DNA of 64,000 nt from Fistularia commersonii (GCA_037954325.1 JBBMNZ010000003.1:21445392-21509391), one strand, 5' to 3'; shown: positions 38,213 to 52,708, counted from the stretch's first letter. Notes: generated from the letters alone by a model not told the origin. Numbers and translations: made by a program.

Positions 38213-38911
38213 TAAGAGGTCAACAGAACGCGCAGACGGCGTGAAACTAAAGTGCTCTTAGGGAAAAAAAGAAAAAGAAAAAAGAAACACGTACAGTTTA
38301 TGAGTCTGGAGTCAGCAATCCATCTCAATAAAAGGGGGGGCCCCGCTGCGAGACCCCCGCGGCGAGGTTAACCCTCGCCGTACCATCCAGACAGAGGGCC
38401 ACATTAGTGTCGGCCTCACTCAGGGCTCCTCCGGCTTGACGGCTACGATGTTAGCTTTCCCCCCGCGACAGGCTCTACGAATTTAAATTTCCCCAGACCC
38501 GCTTTGTTTTCTAGCCAAATTCAAGCTTTTTTTTTTTTTTTTTCCTCATTTGACGCGTGACTATATGGGATATAGGATATCGGGCGCCAACGTGCGAGAC
38601 GTCTCGGGAACGACACAGCTGGATTTGCGGTTACCCACGGGCGCCGGATATCGCGGGCTCCCGAAAAAAAAAAAAAAAGGTAGCACGCTTTCCGCTTGCC
38701 GAAGATTCTCGCCGTGAAGGCAGAAATTTGGGAAAAGGGAACCTGACGAAACAGACTTGAATTTTATTGAAAATTCTTGCTATTTTCCCTTATGCAGGTT
38801 AACAGAAATGCCAATCGTGTTATTAAGTTGAGGACTAAAAGTGAATAAAATCAGTTTATTCTGATAATGAAGTGGACACAATTTGGGAAAAAAAAAAAAA
38901 TGCACAGGCAG

Positions 38912-38949
<38 letters not shown>

Positions 38950-39125
38950 AGAGGATATCTATTGACTGACCGCTCATTGTGCTCCTGGTAGACCAGCCTT
39001 GACTTCTCCAGGAGGTACTTCTCCACGTAAGCTCTGGAAAAAAACAAAACAAAACAAAGAAAAAAAAAAACAGTTGAAAGCGTGGCTTAAATTCATGCAG
39101 GTGCCACCATCGAAGCGATGGTCCG

Positions 39126-39162
<37 letters not shown>

Positions 39163-42100
39163 TTACCCTCTCACAGTGCCACTCTCCTGGTAGTTGACCT
39201 GAATGAACTTCCCGAAGCGACTTGAGTTGTTGTTGTGCGCCGTCTTAGCGTTCCCGAATGCCTTACAGGGGGGAAATATAAACAAACAAACAAAAAAAAA
39301 AAAGACAAGGATAAATAAATAATGCAACAAATAATGCGTTGAAGGTACGGCGGAAACGCTGGATGGCGCATATTCACGATACGGCTTTAACGTCTATTTA
39401 AAATCGGAGGACGAAGAATTGCCAGGCGGAGGATGACGGAGCTGAGATTCTGATGGAAAGAAAAAAAAAAAGAAGCTCCCCAGTGAGTAATGGGATCCAT
39501 GTGGCCGTGTGGAACATGTGTAGCGGTTGCGCTTTAATAAGACGCTTCAGAATTTCCCCCCGCGGCTCTGTTTATGTTGTATGGCTGCCTGCAGGGGAAG
39601 TAGTTTTTCGCCCTATATAAACCCTGCAGTTATTTGTAGCTTTGCCACAAGTAAACAAATTCCTCGGAGTGACTCGGCGCTGCCCCGAGCCCTGAGCCCC
39701 CCGCGCCTGCGGAATGGGAAAACACCCCTCCCGTGAACCCACCCTTCTGCGGCGGTGGCGGCGGCGGCGCCCTGCGCTACGCGGGGCCTTGCTAGCGCGC
39801 CGGCAGGATGAGTTCCCCCGGAGTCGTCAAGGTCTTCGGACATTCTTCCAGCTGCAAGTTGGTTGCTCCGAAAAGGGTCAGTGGCTGTTTCCTCTCCTCA
39901 GCTCGGCGTGTGACGGGCCACCGATAACACGCAGCCAAGACATCTACTCAGCTCAGGGTAATGAGAAAACTATCACATCGGTGATAGGCTTTTTATAAAA
40001 GCATCAATCAGCAACGGGCTCTTCGGTGTCTAAATATTAACTTGCGCGCTGAAGATGACGGGGCCAGGTAGCCTCTGCTACGGCGCGGGAAGTCGGGTTC
40101 ACGCGAAATCAACCCGTGGGTCTCGAGACACGGCGAGTTGTGCTGAAAGAGGAGCCGTTATCCCGCTCGTTTCGCCGGCACGCCCGTGAACCAGCTAACC
40201 TGTCTGGCTCAGGAGCGGCGGGGTCAGACGGGGACAGTCTGCCATCCGCCTGGCATCTGCATGCAAGCGAGAGCTTCCTGAGCCGGGGCGGCCAATAAAA
40301 ACCCGGCGTTGACACCGACGGACAAAACAACCGCGGGGCCGGCTCGAGGAACTCAGGGGTCAGACGCGTCTGATACCGGAGCGAGGAGAGAGGGGGGCTA
40401 TTTCGCATTTCGTGTCGGGCCGGCAGGAAGCAGGATGTGGAACAACCAAAATACAGCGAGGGGATTTATGTTCAAGGTCTGCGCTCCTCCACCTGCTCTG
40501 TGTGGAGAAGACAAACACGGCGGGAAGGGAGGGAGGGGGGGGTTTGGAGGACGGCTTCACACGACCGTCTGCCTGCGCTTCTAAATACGGCTCTGCCTCG
40601 GCCGCGGCGCAACACGAATCTAAAATCCAAAAGCGGGACTCTGAAGGAAAACCCAGCTGTAAATGGAAAAAGAGGGAGTCGCTCACTGTGTCTGTAAAGG
40701 AAATAACATCAGAGGGATTGTTGATCCCTTTCTGATCATTTACAAGCCGATCTGAGGAAAATCGATGCCTCCATCGCATCAGAGCTGCAGAGGCTAGCTG
40801 GGGACAATGCCTGTGGCAAGTTAGTGATACTAGCCGTGGCTAGTTAAAATTCAATGTGTTACATCCTAGAAACGTGCCTCCCTGTCCAATAAATTAAATT
40901 TCACAACAGCTACATGTACAATATTTTTTCATACTCTTGTGCACTCCTTATCTTTCACTTGTTACTTAAGACACTTTATAGTTTATTTGTATTTCTTTTA
41001 CTACCTTTTTCTCTCTTTACATTACATTACATTGCATTTGGCAGACGCTTTTATCCAAAGCGACTTACAATAGAGAACATAGGGACTGCAAATACACTTG
41101 CAAATACACGATGCACAGGAAATATAACAGTAAGCTTGGGTTAGTGAGGGTTTTTTTTTTTTGGACAGAGACACACAAACGTACACACACACACACACTG
41201 ACTGCATAGCCTAACTTGCTGCCAACCTGATCTGGGGCATCAGCGCAGTAAAAAGTCCTGAAAGAGAAACGTTTTTACCTGTTTCTTGAAGGTCTTCTTT
41301 TTTTTTTTTACTGTTTATACAATTTTCTACTTTTATTTGTTATTGTTATATTTTTCTTGTAACTCTGGCACGACAATTTCCTTCAAAATAAATAAAGTTG
41401 TTCTTATTCTTATATTTTCAGTGAAGCCAGTTGGGTTACAAAAAAAAAAAACAAATCCCAAAACAATAAATAGTAAGCATTTTATGTCAACGAAATGTAA
41501 ACAGTGCAAAGAAATGAAAATTGTGACTTTAGGTCATTTAATGGCAGTGGGCATGGCTAGTTAGGGCGACGGATGTGGCTAGCGAGGGGAACAAACCCGA
41601 CCCGACGGTCGAAAACATTCGAATTTCTGTGCCGACTCGGGCAGGAAGTGTGTGACCGTTACCGACCAGACACGAGTTCCCGAGAGCCAATGAAAAAGAA
41701 GAGGTGGGAAACAGGAAGTAGCGTCGGGACACACAGACGACAGGAACGAGTGGGAATATCGAAACGTTGATGGAGGGTTTTAGAAAGTCTAACCGGACGA
41801 CACCGATGGAGGAAATGACGGCGCAATCTACGCGGACGACCAGCTGTTTGTCGGCCATGTTTGTGAGGTCATCTTTTTCGGATCTCGCGGTGGATGTTTT
41901 ATTCCTCGCTGGACACACTCCGAGATCCAAGCCGCAATCTTTTTTTTTTTTTTTCTCTTCGCTTCTATTTTTTTTTCTTTTTTCCCCAGAATAGCCTCCG
42001 ACGAGACAAAAGACGCCGTGACCCGGACTGTTTGCGCAGACACGATTCGCGCCACTTGTGTTGCCGCGGCGGGTCAACAACATTATTCTTGGCGGCGGAC

Positions 42101-45100
42101 CACACAGCGAGAGACGGGTGACAGACTTGAGATGGTGCCAGCGCCTTCTGGGGCGTAACGCGTCCGACTTCGGGTCAGAGCCGCTCGCGGGAGCACAGAT
42201 GGAAAGGCTGGACACGGGGAGGGGAGGCGGGGAGACTCTTTTTCATGGAAAATATCCAATGAGGAGGCCAAAGGAGCATTAATTCTAATTTCAGCGTGCA
42301 GAACTGTGCGCAACAGTTATAAACAAAAGCCGGGTGCTGATTGGAGGACCGGACGTGCTGGATTTTGACTCGACGAAAGGATCCGACCCCTCGCAAATTC
42401 GTCGACCGCTTGTTGATGCAAATTAAATTTCCGCGCTGTGTCGTCTTTAAGGGGGTCGGCGGTCACGTGACGACGTGACTTCCAAAGGCGAACAGAGAAA
42501 TACTTTGTCTGCATCTCGAACTGCCTCAAATCAAATGGGCCGTGAGAGAGAGAGAGAGAGAGAAAAAGCCCATTCTTCTGACTGACCGCCTGCAATTTTG
42601 TTTGGGGGGGGGGGGGGAGAAAGCGCCACCAGATTTTCAGCATTCTTTCACTGACGGTAGCTCTTCGGAGCAACTTACTCCCATGAGGATCAGCGCTGGG
42701 TCGGACAAGTATTTCTAATTTACCCCTCGCGGACTCATATCCTCTTCCAGGCCTATTACCGGCCCACTCATCCTCCGCGGTATGTGGACGGGGTGTCCAC
42801 GGCGGGCTGGAGGGACCCCGCCGACTGGATCCGACATGTATCATGGTGATGTCATGGTGTGTGGGCAGATAGGCTTCTCTGGGGGCTAATACACACACAC
42901 ACACACACACTTCCCCTGCCCTTTATGATATCAGAACGGGGCTGACTGTGTTCGCGGCGTTGGCCGGAAGCACATGGCTCACAGTTAGAGCAACTACGGG
43001 ATGTGGGTTTGAAAACAGACGTCGGTTCTCCTTAAAGGGTCCTCCAATGGGCTGAGAGTACCGCAAATGTGCAATGGATTGGTCGGTTCTGATCGCTATC
43101 AGTGGAAAATTATTAATAACCAGTTCAAGAGCTAATATTGACAATCTATCTTAAAATGTCATTTAATGAGCTGAGGAAATATATATAGGAAAAAATGTTA
43201 TCTCTCTGTGATCTGTAATAGTAAATATTTGACATTTTGGATTAATAATAAACCGATCAAACAGCAATCATACCTTGTATGCTTGTTTGAGGTCATTATT
43301 GTCGCCAAAGGGCTCATTTCTGCTCATGTTTTGTACGTAAACCGGTATGTCTGTTCCAAATGTGGTCAAATGTCACTACCCACATACTTCATAAGTGCGG
43401 AACATCAACAAGGGCTGTACATCCACTAGGGGGCAATGTGGAGTTCAGGGTTAATTTCCAAGAACAGCAAACAGAGACAGCGTTGGACACACCGGGGGTC
43501 TCTGCGGCCATTAAATAGATGGCAGCATTTGGTTGGACAATTCTCCTCCTTGGTAATAACAACGGCAAGTTATTGTCTTCACTGCTGTTCTTTTTGCTGG
43601 TCGCGCTTGAGCATACAACTCTGCCCCCTAACAACTTCTTCTGCCCTGTTTGTTGCATCAGGCTACGCGTCCACGAGCTCCCTGAGGAAATGAACGCGGA
43701 GGACAGACATAAGGCTCTATCTACTTGATGCTGAGCATCAATGAGCCCTCAGGGTGACCTGGTGACGGGCTGTGGTCCGAAGAAAAAACCATGATTCGAA
43801 GAAACTCAATGGCCGTGATTTTGAAACAACGCGAAGGAGCCCTTGACGTGAACTGGACTTATGAGGAAATGAAACCGCCGCAGTGACTTCACGTGAAGTT
43901 GCGAGGTTACTTCCTGTCCTCTTGTTCGCCGACAATCGAGCGCTCGTATTTGATTTTTAGAGCTTGTAGAAAACTAAAGGGGAAATGACGATTTAGACGG
44001 CCATTGTGTTGTGATTTGTGGCACGTCGGTGACAGGAAGATGCTTCTTTTTGGTCATATTTCATGAGTAATTGGCTGCAATCTGTTTTTGTTTACAGTAA
44101 AGAGATGCATGTATCCTTGGAAGAAAAAAAAAAAGAAAAAAAGGATGTGCCCCTAAGGCCTTTAGAAGACCTCGGTTCCTTTCGAAAAAAAGCATTTTCT
44201 GCGACGACACAGCGGATCCCGCTCTCCGAGACACCGTCTTACGTTACTCCGAGGGAGCTCGTCACCCGACGCCCCCGGGAACGGATCTGATGGTCCACTG
44301 AAATTAGCAACGTAGACGTCAACTTCACGAACGCCACCAGAGAAACTGTGGCATGTGATTCTTTTTATGTATTTGTTCGAGAATAACTTCAAATTCAAAT
44401 GTGGCTTAAAGAGAATCAGAGTACGTAATTGCGTCCGGAGACGGTTTGTTTATATCTGAGACAATGTTTCTGACACTATGGCCCCGAAGGAGAACTAAAC
44501 CGGGCCCAAGCCATTGCTTTCTAGTCGCGTCTTTGTTTTGAAGTGTCCAGGGCACTATTTATGCCATTTCCATTTCTGTTTGAAAGAGTACTTTGAGATT
44601 AAAAGAAAACCCTGAGAGGTGTGTCCACTGCCAGCTTCAGAAATACCTCAGATACTGGGTGGATATCAAAGAGTACACAAGAGTACACGCTGCTTGTTTC
44701 ATTAACCCTTACAGCGGACCCGGGTACTTACCCATGAGCTCAGCTTGCATGGGGAACGCTATATGACCTTTCACCTATTTACACACACACTCACACCAAC
44801 GTTGGCTGAGACTGTGCAAGGCGCTAACCAGGCCATCGAGAGCAACTTGTGTTTCAGGGAACTCCCCAAGGAATCGAACCACCAACCTTCCAGTTGAACA
44901 GACACCCGCTTTACTGACTGAGCCACAACCCCGACAAACTTCGATTTGTTGTCAGCCTCTCTGAAACAGCAGCTTCGTCCAACACAGGAAGCGGAAATCT
45001 GATGCTAAACTAACATTTGGCTAGCACGACTTTACGGCATTCAAGAAGGCAGAGCTGGGAATCAAACCTCCCGACCTTCCAAGTGAAGGGACGCCCGCTC

Positions 45101-46879
45101 TACCGGCTGAACCGACCTCCTTATTCACCTAACTCTCTGAAACAGCAGCCTCGTCCTACACAGAAAGTAAATTTGACGCTATAGTAGCATCTGGCTAGCG
45201 GAATATTTTGGCATGCAAACAGCAATAGTAGGGAATGAAAAAGCCAACCTTATAATTTGGGGGCCTTACACTCCACCGACTTGTTGGTGGCCTCTCTGAA
45301 ATAGCAGCCTCATCCTCCACAGGGAGTGACACTCTGCTGCTAATATCGTAGCATCTAGCTAGCGACGCCACAGCCTGCTAGCGTTCTGAAGAGGAACTGA
45401 TCTCAGCTCAGTGGGTCGGGGAGGGGTGCAGCGATATTTCGCCGATGTCCCAGATCAAATCTGATCAACGCTCATATTCGCATCTCATTGCTACACTGTA
45501 TGCTAAGCTAACTCAGTTAAAATGTCGAATTATGACAAAAACGATGCCGCTATTGAACTGTAAGGTTTCATTTAGAAAAAGAAAGACATCTCCTGAAATA
45601 AAAGAAACGCAACTTGTACCCGCATCGGTAAAACGAAAACACGCGGGACAGGACGGGATGCCGCCGAGCCCCGTGGGGAGAAAAAAAGAAAGGAAAAACC
45701 AGGAGAAAAATGGGAACGTAAACAAAAAAAAAAAACATAATTAGAAAAAGCCGTGGCCTTTTGATCAGCGAGATGGCTGACTGAAGAATTTGGCTCAATC
45801 AGAAGAAAAAAAAAAAAACCCTCCTGCGTTTTATAAGAAGGAAGTGAACATTAGTCACGGGGGTTGGAGATGAAAGTGGGACGTAATAGAGAAATAATCA
45901 GGGATCTCCAGGACTCCTGGGCCGTCAGGGACGTCGCCGGTGTAACGTGACCCGCCCCGGGCTCGCCGTCATGAGCAAAAACAAATTTTGCTTCTTGAAA
46001 GTACAAACGGCCCACGGGACAGGAGACGATCCGCTCCGACGTTTTCCCACCGAGGCTCGACCTGAACGTGGGAAATGAACGTTCGCTTCTCGTGAGAAGA
46101 TATTGCCAGGATGTTTCACGTATGTGCACAGATTACTGACCTACGGCGTATCGATTTTAAAGATGCCACCTTCTGATTGGTCCGAGGGGTGTTATCGATG
46201 CGCTCTTCTCTCACTGGCCATGATTCAGCACAATGATAAATGTGTGTGTGTGTGTGTGTGTGTGTAATCAGCTTCCTCCCTTGGCGCCACACTGCATCTG
46301 ATCTCAGCTTGCGCTTCTACTGATGGCATCGTTTCGATAACACACACGCACACAAACACACACTTCAGACATTACCAAAAGTCGTTTGAGAATCTGTGAT
46401 GGGTCAGTGACTTCTGACCAGCACTGCTGCAAAGCCTGCACCATAAAGTTTTAAAATCTATTTATTTTAGTTCAATTATCTGATTAATCGATATTATATT
46501 ATAATTATATTTATCATATATATATGTATATATACATATACTATAATTATAATTTAGTGAATTCAATTTTATGTATTTTTTTATGTCGCTATACATTCAG
46601 ATGTGTCCTGTATGATAGCGTCAAGACTGCAAAAGCCATTTGATGGTGTGTGTGCCTGCACAAAGCACAAAGCCTGCACCATGAAGTTTTAAAATCTATT
46701 TATTTTAGTTCATTTATCTGATTAATTAATATTATATTATAATTATATTTATTATATGTATATATATATATATACACTATAATTATAATTGGGTGAATTC
46801 AATTTTATGTATTTTTTATGTCGCTATACATTCAGATGTGTTATGTTTGATAGCGTCAACACTGCAAAAGCCATTCGAT

Positions 46880-46913
<34 letters not shown>

Positions 46914-48459
46914 AGCAAAGATGTACACATTTTGGGAGAAGAGGAAAAACTGGAATGCCGACGTGAACAGGATGGGATGGGTATTTGTGAATCGGTAATG
47001 GAAGAACAGTAACTAGATGCAAGGATCGATCAGTTTCTGCAAAATGATGCTCCGCTCCGCCCGCGGCGGTGACAGTGCGGCGGGAGGTTGGAGGCGGGGG
47101 TAAGGACGGGTTATTATTTGCGGCGCAGCGGCCCCTCACTGGATGCACTTCAAACAAACACTCAAGATGCCTTGAGCGCAAAGTCATTTCTCAAACCGGC
47201 GGAAAACAGAGTCCGCTCTGTTCTTCGGCCGCCTCACCTTATTATTGCTGCTCCCCTCCTGCCATGTGACGATATCAGAGAGAGAGAGAGACGCTTCCTG
47301 ACTGAACTTCTGACCTTGTGTTGCATAAGAGAGCGAGAGGGGTTAACGTCGGTGAAGAAGAAGAAGAAGAAGAAGAAGAGGCAGTAATCCCCAACGCCCG
47401 GACCTGCAGGGGGCCGCGAAACCGTCCCGACTCAGAACCGACTTCTCCAGGAGATCCCGGGGCGGAACACAATGGCGCAGTGTTCGGCGGAGGTAATGAG
47501 ACAAGGTCAGCGGAGAGCGCGGCGAAGAATGAAAACATGAAACGGGATGGAGAGACGACAGGGACCGGGAGGAAGAGAAAAAGAAAGTGAGGGATGTGCA
47601 TTTTTTTTTTTTTCTTCGCCGTCCATCAGCGAGATTCGGGGAATTTCCGCTCCTGTTTTTACTCAAAGTAGGAGAAAAAAAAAAAAAGGAAAAAAGGAAA
47701 CGTAGGGGTACATTTCCAGGCGGAGCCGAGACGTCTTAATTTATATTAAATTATGTGTTGAGCTGATATAGAAAGGATGTTATGTTTCACGGCCTTTTAA
47801 ACAAGACTGTTATAAACCCCCCGTAAAAAAAGAGAGAAAAAAAAAAAAAACAAGGAAGAAGTTGTTTAAGAGCAAAACGAAAAAAAAAAAAAAGAAGGAA
47901 AATTCCAAGGAATTTAAATCTAATACATGCTTCTGCTGGAACAGCGGGGATTTTATCCAACTCTTCCGAGCGTCTCATTTCCCCACAGGTTAAAAAAAAA
48001 AAAAAAAAAAAAAAAATCTTTATCACCAAGACAACCTGTGGCCAAATTTCAAATAATCCGCTCGAGCGTCCGACCCCCGAGTGCATGACTTGATGTTTGT
48101 CCTCCGCGTTCACTTCCTGCATGATTTTCGCACCAGAATTACAACACAGTTGTCTGATGAGCCTTTAAGATGATGATAGAAACACGACATTCACCTTTGA
48201 GCGAGCACTGAAAACGGGTCATGAAATGCGGAACTTAAAACAATTTAGAGCGGCAGTCCGTAGGTCGCACAGAAAGAATAAATGATAAGAATAATATTTC
48301 CGCTTTCAGTTATCGTCCGTGTCTGAATGATGCTTCATTTTGAAAAATGACCTAATTCTCTCCATTACATCTGTCGATGAATCAATCTTGACTCACGTCA
48401 AGATGCTCATCTCGGTCACATGATAGATTAACGCTAATATTAAACCCACAAGCTGGCAA

Positions 48460-48503
<44 letters not shown>

Positions 48504-49970
48504 CATCTTTGGAAAGTTTCTTTACAAATGAGGAAAAACCCCCAGTGAGGAGACAGAAGAGTCTATGACGACTGAGAAAAAGACAGCTGCATTTAACAGA
48601 AAATACCAGAAGACAAACTTAAAATACGGATTTATCGCAACAGGTGATTCCGGCGCAACAAGCCCGCTCTGTGTAATATTCGGTGACTGGTTCTCCAATG
48701 AAGCCTTCAGAACTGATTCTGAACTGATTCGCCACCAAGCATCGCGCAAAACAAGCCTTTGGAGCATTTTGAAATTTAAAAAGCAGGAATATTTATATAT
48801 CAGTATGCGTTTATCCGCAAAATAAAAAAAATGTCGAGTGGCGCAAAAATAGGAAACGCTGCTTCAGAAGGAGGCGGTAAAACCGTTGTGAATATTTGTT
48901 AGGACTGAAAAATAAAAACCCGTCCCGTCTGTCCTGATTTCAGTTGATTTCACGGCTGTTGAGGCCGTTTGTTTTGACGTGTCGTCAGGAGACGAGGCTG
49001 TCGTCCGGATGGGCGTAAAAACGCGCTATTACTTTACGGGCTGAGTTGTCCTGTCCTGTCCGTCCCTCGGAGAATCACCAAGGAGCTTTTTTCATGCGCG
49101 GAGCGTTCGGACCGACCAATAAACGCCTTTATAAGGCACTAAAAAAAAAACGCAGGTGTGTGAATTTAGCTGCGGGTTGCAGGAAGGCCCGGTGTAAAAA
49201 CCGGCATCGGCCAAGATGACATCAGCGTGACGCGGCGAAGAAAAAGGAGCCATTGGGGCGAGCGTCCCCCACTGAGTCAGTGCGAGAGCACCGGTCATAT
49301 CGATCCACATGCACACACACACACACACACACACACATTTAGAGTCTCTGCCAGCATAATGCGGCACTGCAGACATGGGAGTGGCTTCGGCTGGCAGGCC
49401 TTTCAAACTGGACGTTTAAAAAAAAAAAAGATCCCCACCTGAAAACTGCTGATATTGGAGTTTATTTGTAAACCTGGGTGATGATTATTGTATTTAAAAA
49501 AAAAAAAAAAAGGATCGGTGAGTCCGCGTCCTGCTTTCCTCTGAGCATCTTTGGGAGAGAAAAAAAAAATAAATGTAATAATGGCGGACGGAGAACAACC
49601 AGATCTGCTCTGCTTCATAAACTCGAGGGTTCCTGCCAGGCGAGGAGGGACGTGTGCGGTTTCACATAAAAGGTCTAATGTTTCCGCGCGTCCGAGGGGC
49701 TCGGCGGGCTGAGGGGAAAGCGGGGAATTTCTCTGACAGCTTCGAGTAAAACGCCGACTGTCTGGTTTTTCTGAAAAGTAGGGTTTTAACTGGGGAGGGG
49801 GTGTTCAGAATCCCTTTTTTAAATCGGAATAAGAAAATAAAAAACACCACCCTCCCCCGTCCGTCCGTGCCCTCCACGCAGGGCGGGGATGAAGTCTTCT
49901 CCTGGTGGCGAGGGGGTGGAGTGACATCATCGCCGGTTGGTGGCGAGATTTACGTCCACCCCGGTAACAG

Positions 49971-50003
<33 letters not shown>

Positions 50004-52662
50004 CGGATCGCTCGAGGCTCGGCGTTTTCCAGTCCCGGGCAAACGCACTTGAGCTCCGGCTGATGTCGGATGTCAATTACGGAAAGGGGTCGGGGTCAAA
50101 AGGTCGGACAAAGAAACAAATCAAAATATCCGAACTGACTTTTTAAATCCTGAGCGATGGCGGCGGCGCGTTGAGTGATTCGACCCCCCGCCCTCATTTT
50201 TGGGACATGTTTGACAAGCGTTGAGCAAATGTGCTCGGCTGTTATGAAAACAGGCCTATCTCCGAGAGCAAACACAGATCCCACTCGCTCGAGGAGCTTG
50301 TGTCAATACGGGACTTTTTTCGCGCGTCGGACGGCAGCGCCCGAGAGCCTAATCTGCCGCCGATTGCAGCTGCATGACAGATGATTTTGCAAATTAGGTG
50401 TGATGCTTTTAAAAAATAGAAAATCCGCTAGACGCTAGTGAGACATCCCACGCTTTTGTTCTGCACATTGAACTAAGTGTTTTGTCTCATATGTCTCATA
50501 TTCAATTGTATTCTTTTGCTGCCTCTTGGCCAGGACTCCCTTGAAAAAGAGGTTTTTAATCTCAACGGGACTTTCCTGGTTAAATAAAGGAGAAATAAGA
50601 AATATGGTGCTTCTGGAGTGGTTAGAGATATCCAGGCTGGATCCAGACTCTCTGGTATCTCTGCGTGGATCTGAGGGCGGGACAAAACCGTTATTCAGGA
50701 GCCGCTATCTGCTTTCGCCCCCTGAAACTCGTGAAGTTTCGGCGTAAAGGCGGCCTCGGGGGACGAGGGGGGGGGAGGTTGGGATCACGTCGACGCGCCC
50801 ACAGGAAAAGGTGAGCGGACGGGGATGACGTGAAGCAGCACGAGGAGAAACTATCCAGAGGCTGGTTGGGGGAGAGGAAACGCAGGAGGTGCGGAGAGAC
50901 GCTTCCCAAATCTGGCCGCCATACAGTAGATGGAATGTAGGGCTGAGAGGGGAGATGGAGGGGGAGGGGGATCCTGGAAAACAAGGCGGCCACATCCCAC
51001 TTCAGAAGATTTCGCAGACAGGGAGAGCGCATCCGGCCGTAACGCGCTTTTAAAGAAGGCTTTTCGGCCCCAGTTCCTTCCGGAGACGCTCTGAGGTCGA
51101 GAGAACGCGAGGCCGACGGCGAATCATCTGACTCCGGCGACTCCTTGGTACGAGGGGAATTTCAAACCCCCGCGTTTAATGTTTCTGTAGTGTTTCCGTG
51201 TTTATATCTGAAACCGCCGCGGTCGAGTTAACACTCGGAACGGACCATGTGGGGGAAAAAAAAAAAAAGACGAAACCAATGAGGACACATTCAGATCCAT
51301 TAAAATCCATCTTTTTTTTTTCTTCTTTTAAATCCAATTTCAACCCAATTGGAATCAACCGTTCCTAATAACGTTTAGGAGTTACGAATCTGAAGCAGCG
51401 GAAATACCGAGATCCCTCAAATTCAAACATTTATAGATGGTTCGCGTGTAAACGTAATTTTGATCCGTAACGGTTGTATCGCTGATTCCAGAAGTGGCGG
51501 CCCAACAATGTGAGCGTTGTTTGACTTGAAGCTGCCAGTGTTTTTCGTTTTTTTTTAAATAAATGGCAGCTACTTGTATGTGATGACAAAAAAATAAAAA
51601 ATAAAAAAAAGGGTGATTCTCTTGGAGTCACTTCCCTCGGAGATGCGTGTTCTCATACCTCCAATAAAATAGACAATCAAAAAAAATAGATCTGAATAAT
51701 CCGATTGCATTTTTATTTTGGACGCACGGGGCTTTATTAGTCTTGGAAAAGAAACACAAAAAAAAAAAAAAAAAAAAAAGATAATTTATTATTCAATTTA
51801 TTGGAAAATAAATGAATTGACCAAATTTGGACAGCTATAAATAGCGCAGGCTGTGTTAGGAGCCTGTTCAATTTAACATTTTTAAGTTTGTTTTTTTAAT
51901 GGGGTGTTTCATCCCGCCTGTCCTCTGGACATAAACATTTAGTTCTTCCCGATCCCGTCCAGTGTTGCCAGGCGTCTGCCTGAAGAACGCCCTTAAATCA
52001 GTCGACTCCCACCGCCATTAGTCACACGGCGTGCCCTCTGTTGCAGCGCGGCTCTGTCAACACAACGCATACAAATATTTGGGTTTTTGAGGAAAATATG
52101 AGCAACGAAACACCCCGCACGTGTCATCAGACCCGCCCGTCATTGGCCGACGCCCGGGGTCGAGTCCGGAAAGCGCCGTCTGAACAGGTGGTCGTCTAGA
52201 AAGCGCGCCCCCGAATGTAGGCCACGTGTCAAGCATTAGCCGGGCCGCTAACGGGGGGGAGGGGGGGGAGGCGGGGCCGGTGCTGCCAGGTGAAGCCCGT
52301 GACTTAGTGCGATCAATACGCTAAAGCTGATACCACATGGTCACGGCAGAAAGGAGGTCAATCCAATTAGTCGCAGTTGAGGGACACGGCCGACGGGACT
52401 GCGTCCAATCTCGAGGCTAGCCACTGGGGTCGGAGACATCTTTCGCACCCTTTCCCGTCGGGGGGGGGGTTGCAAGACACTTTCAGAGCATCCCATTATA
52501 AAAGTCGAGTGTCATTGTCCGACCGCACGATATAAAATGGTTCAGGTCGCGCTTTTAATTGGTCGGTTATTACTTAATCCGACCAGCTCAATACCTCCGT
52601 GCTTTGTAAACACGCTTCTCGGTAAGCTAGTAGCCAGCGCCTTCGTTGGGTTTGACTGGTGG

Positions 52663-52708
<46 letters not shown>

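Noticed and set aside
41538..42215. Minus-strand open frame of 225 codons in the large intron
   Set aside because: No recognisable domain, low-complexity lysine runs, no splice context. The length is within chance for this GC content.
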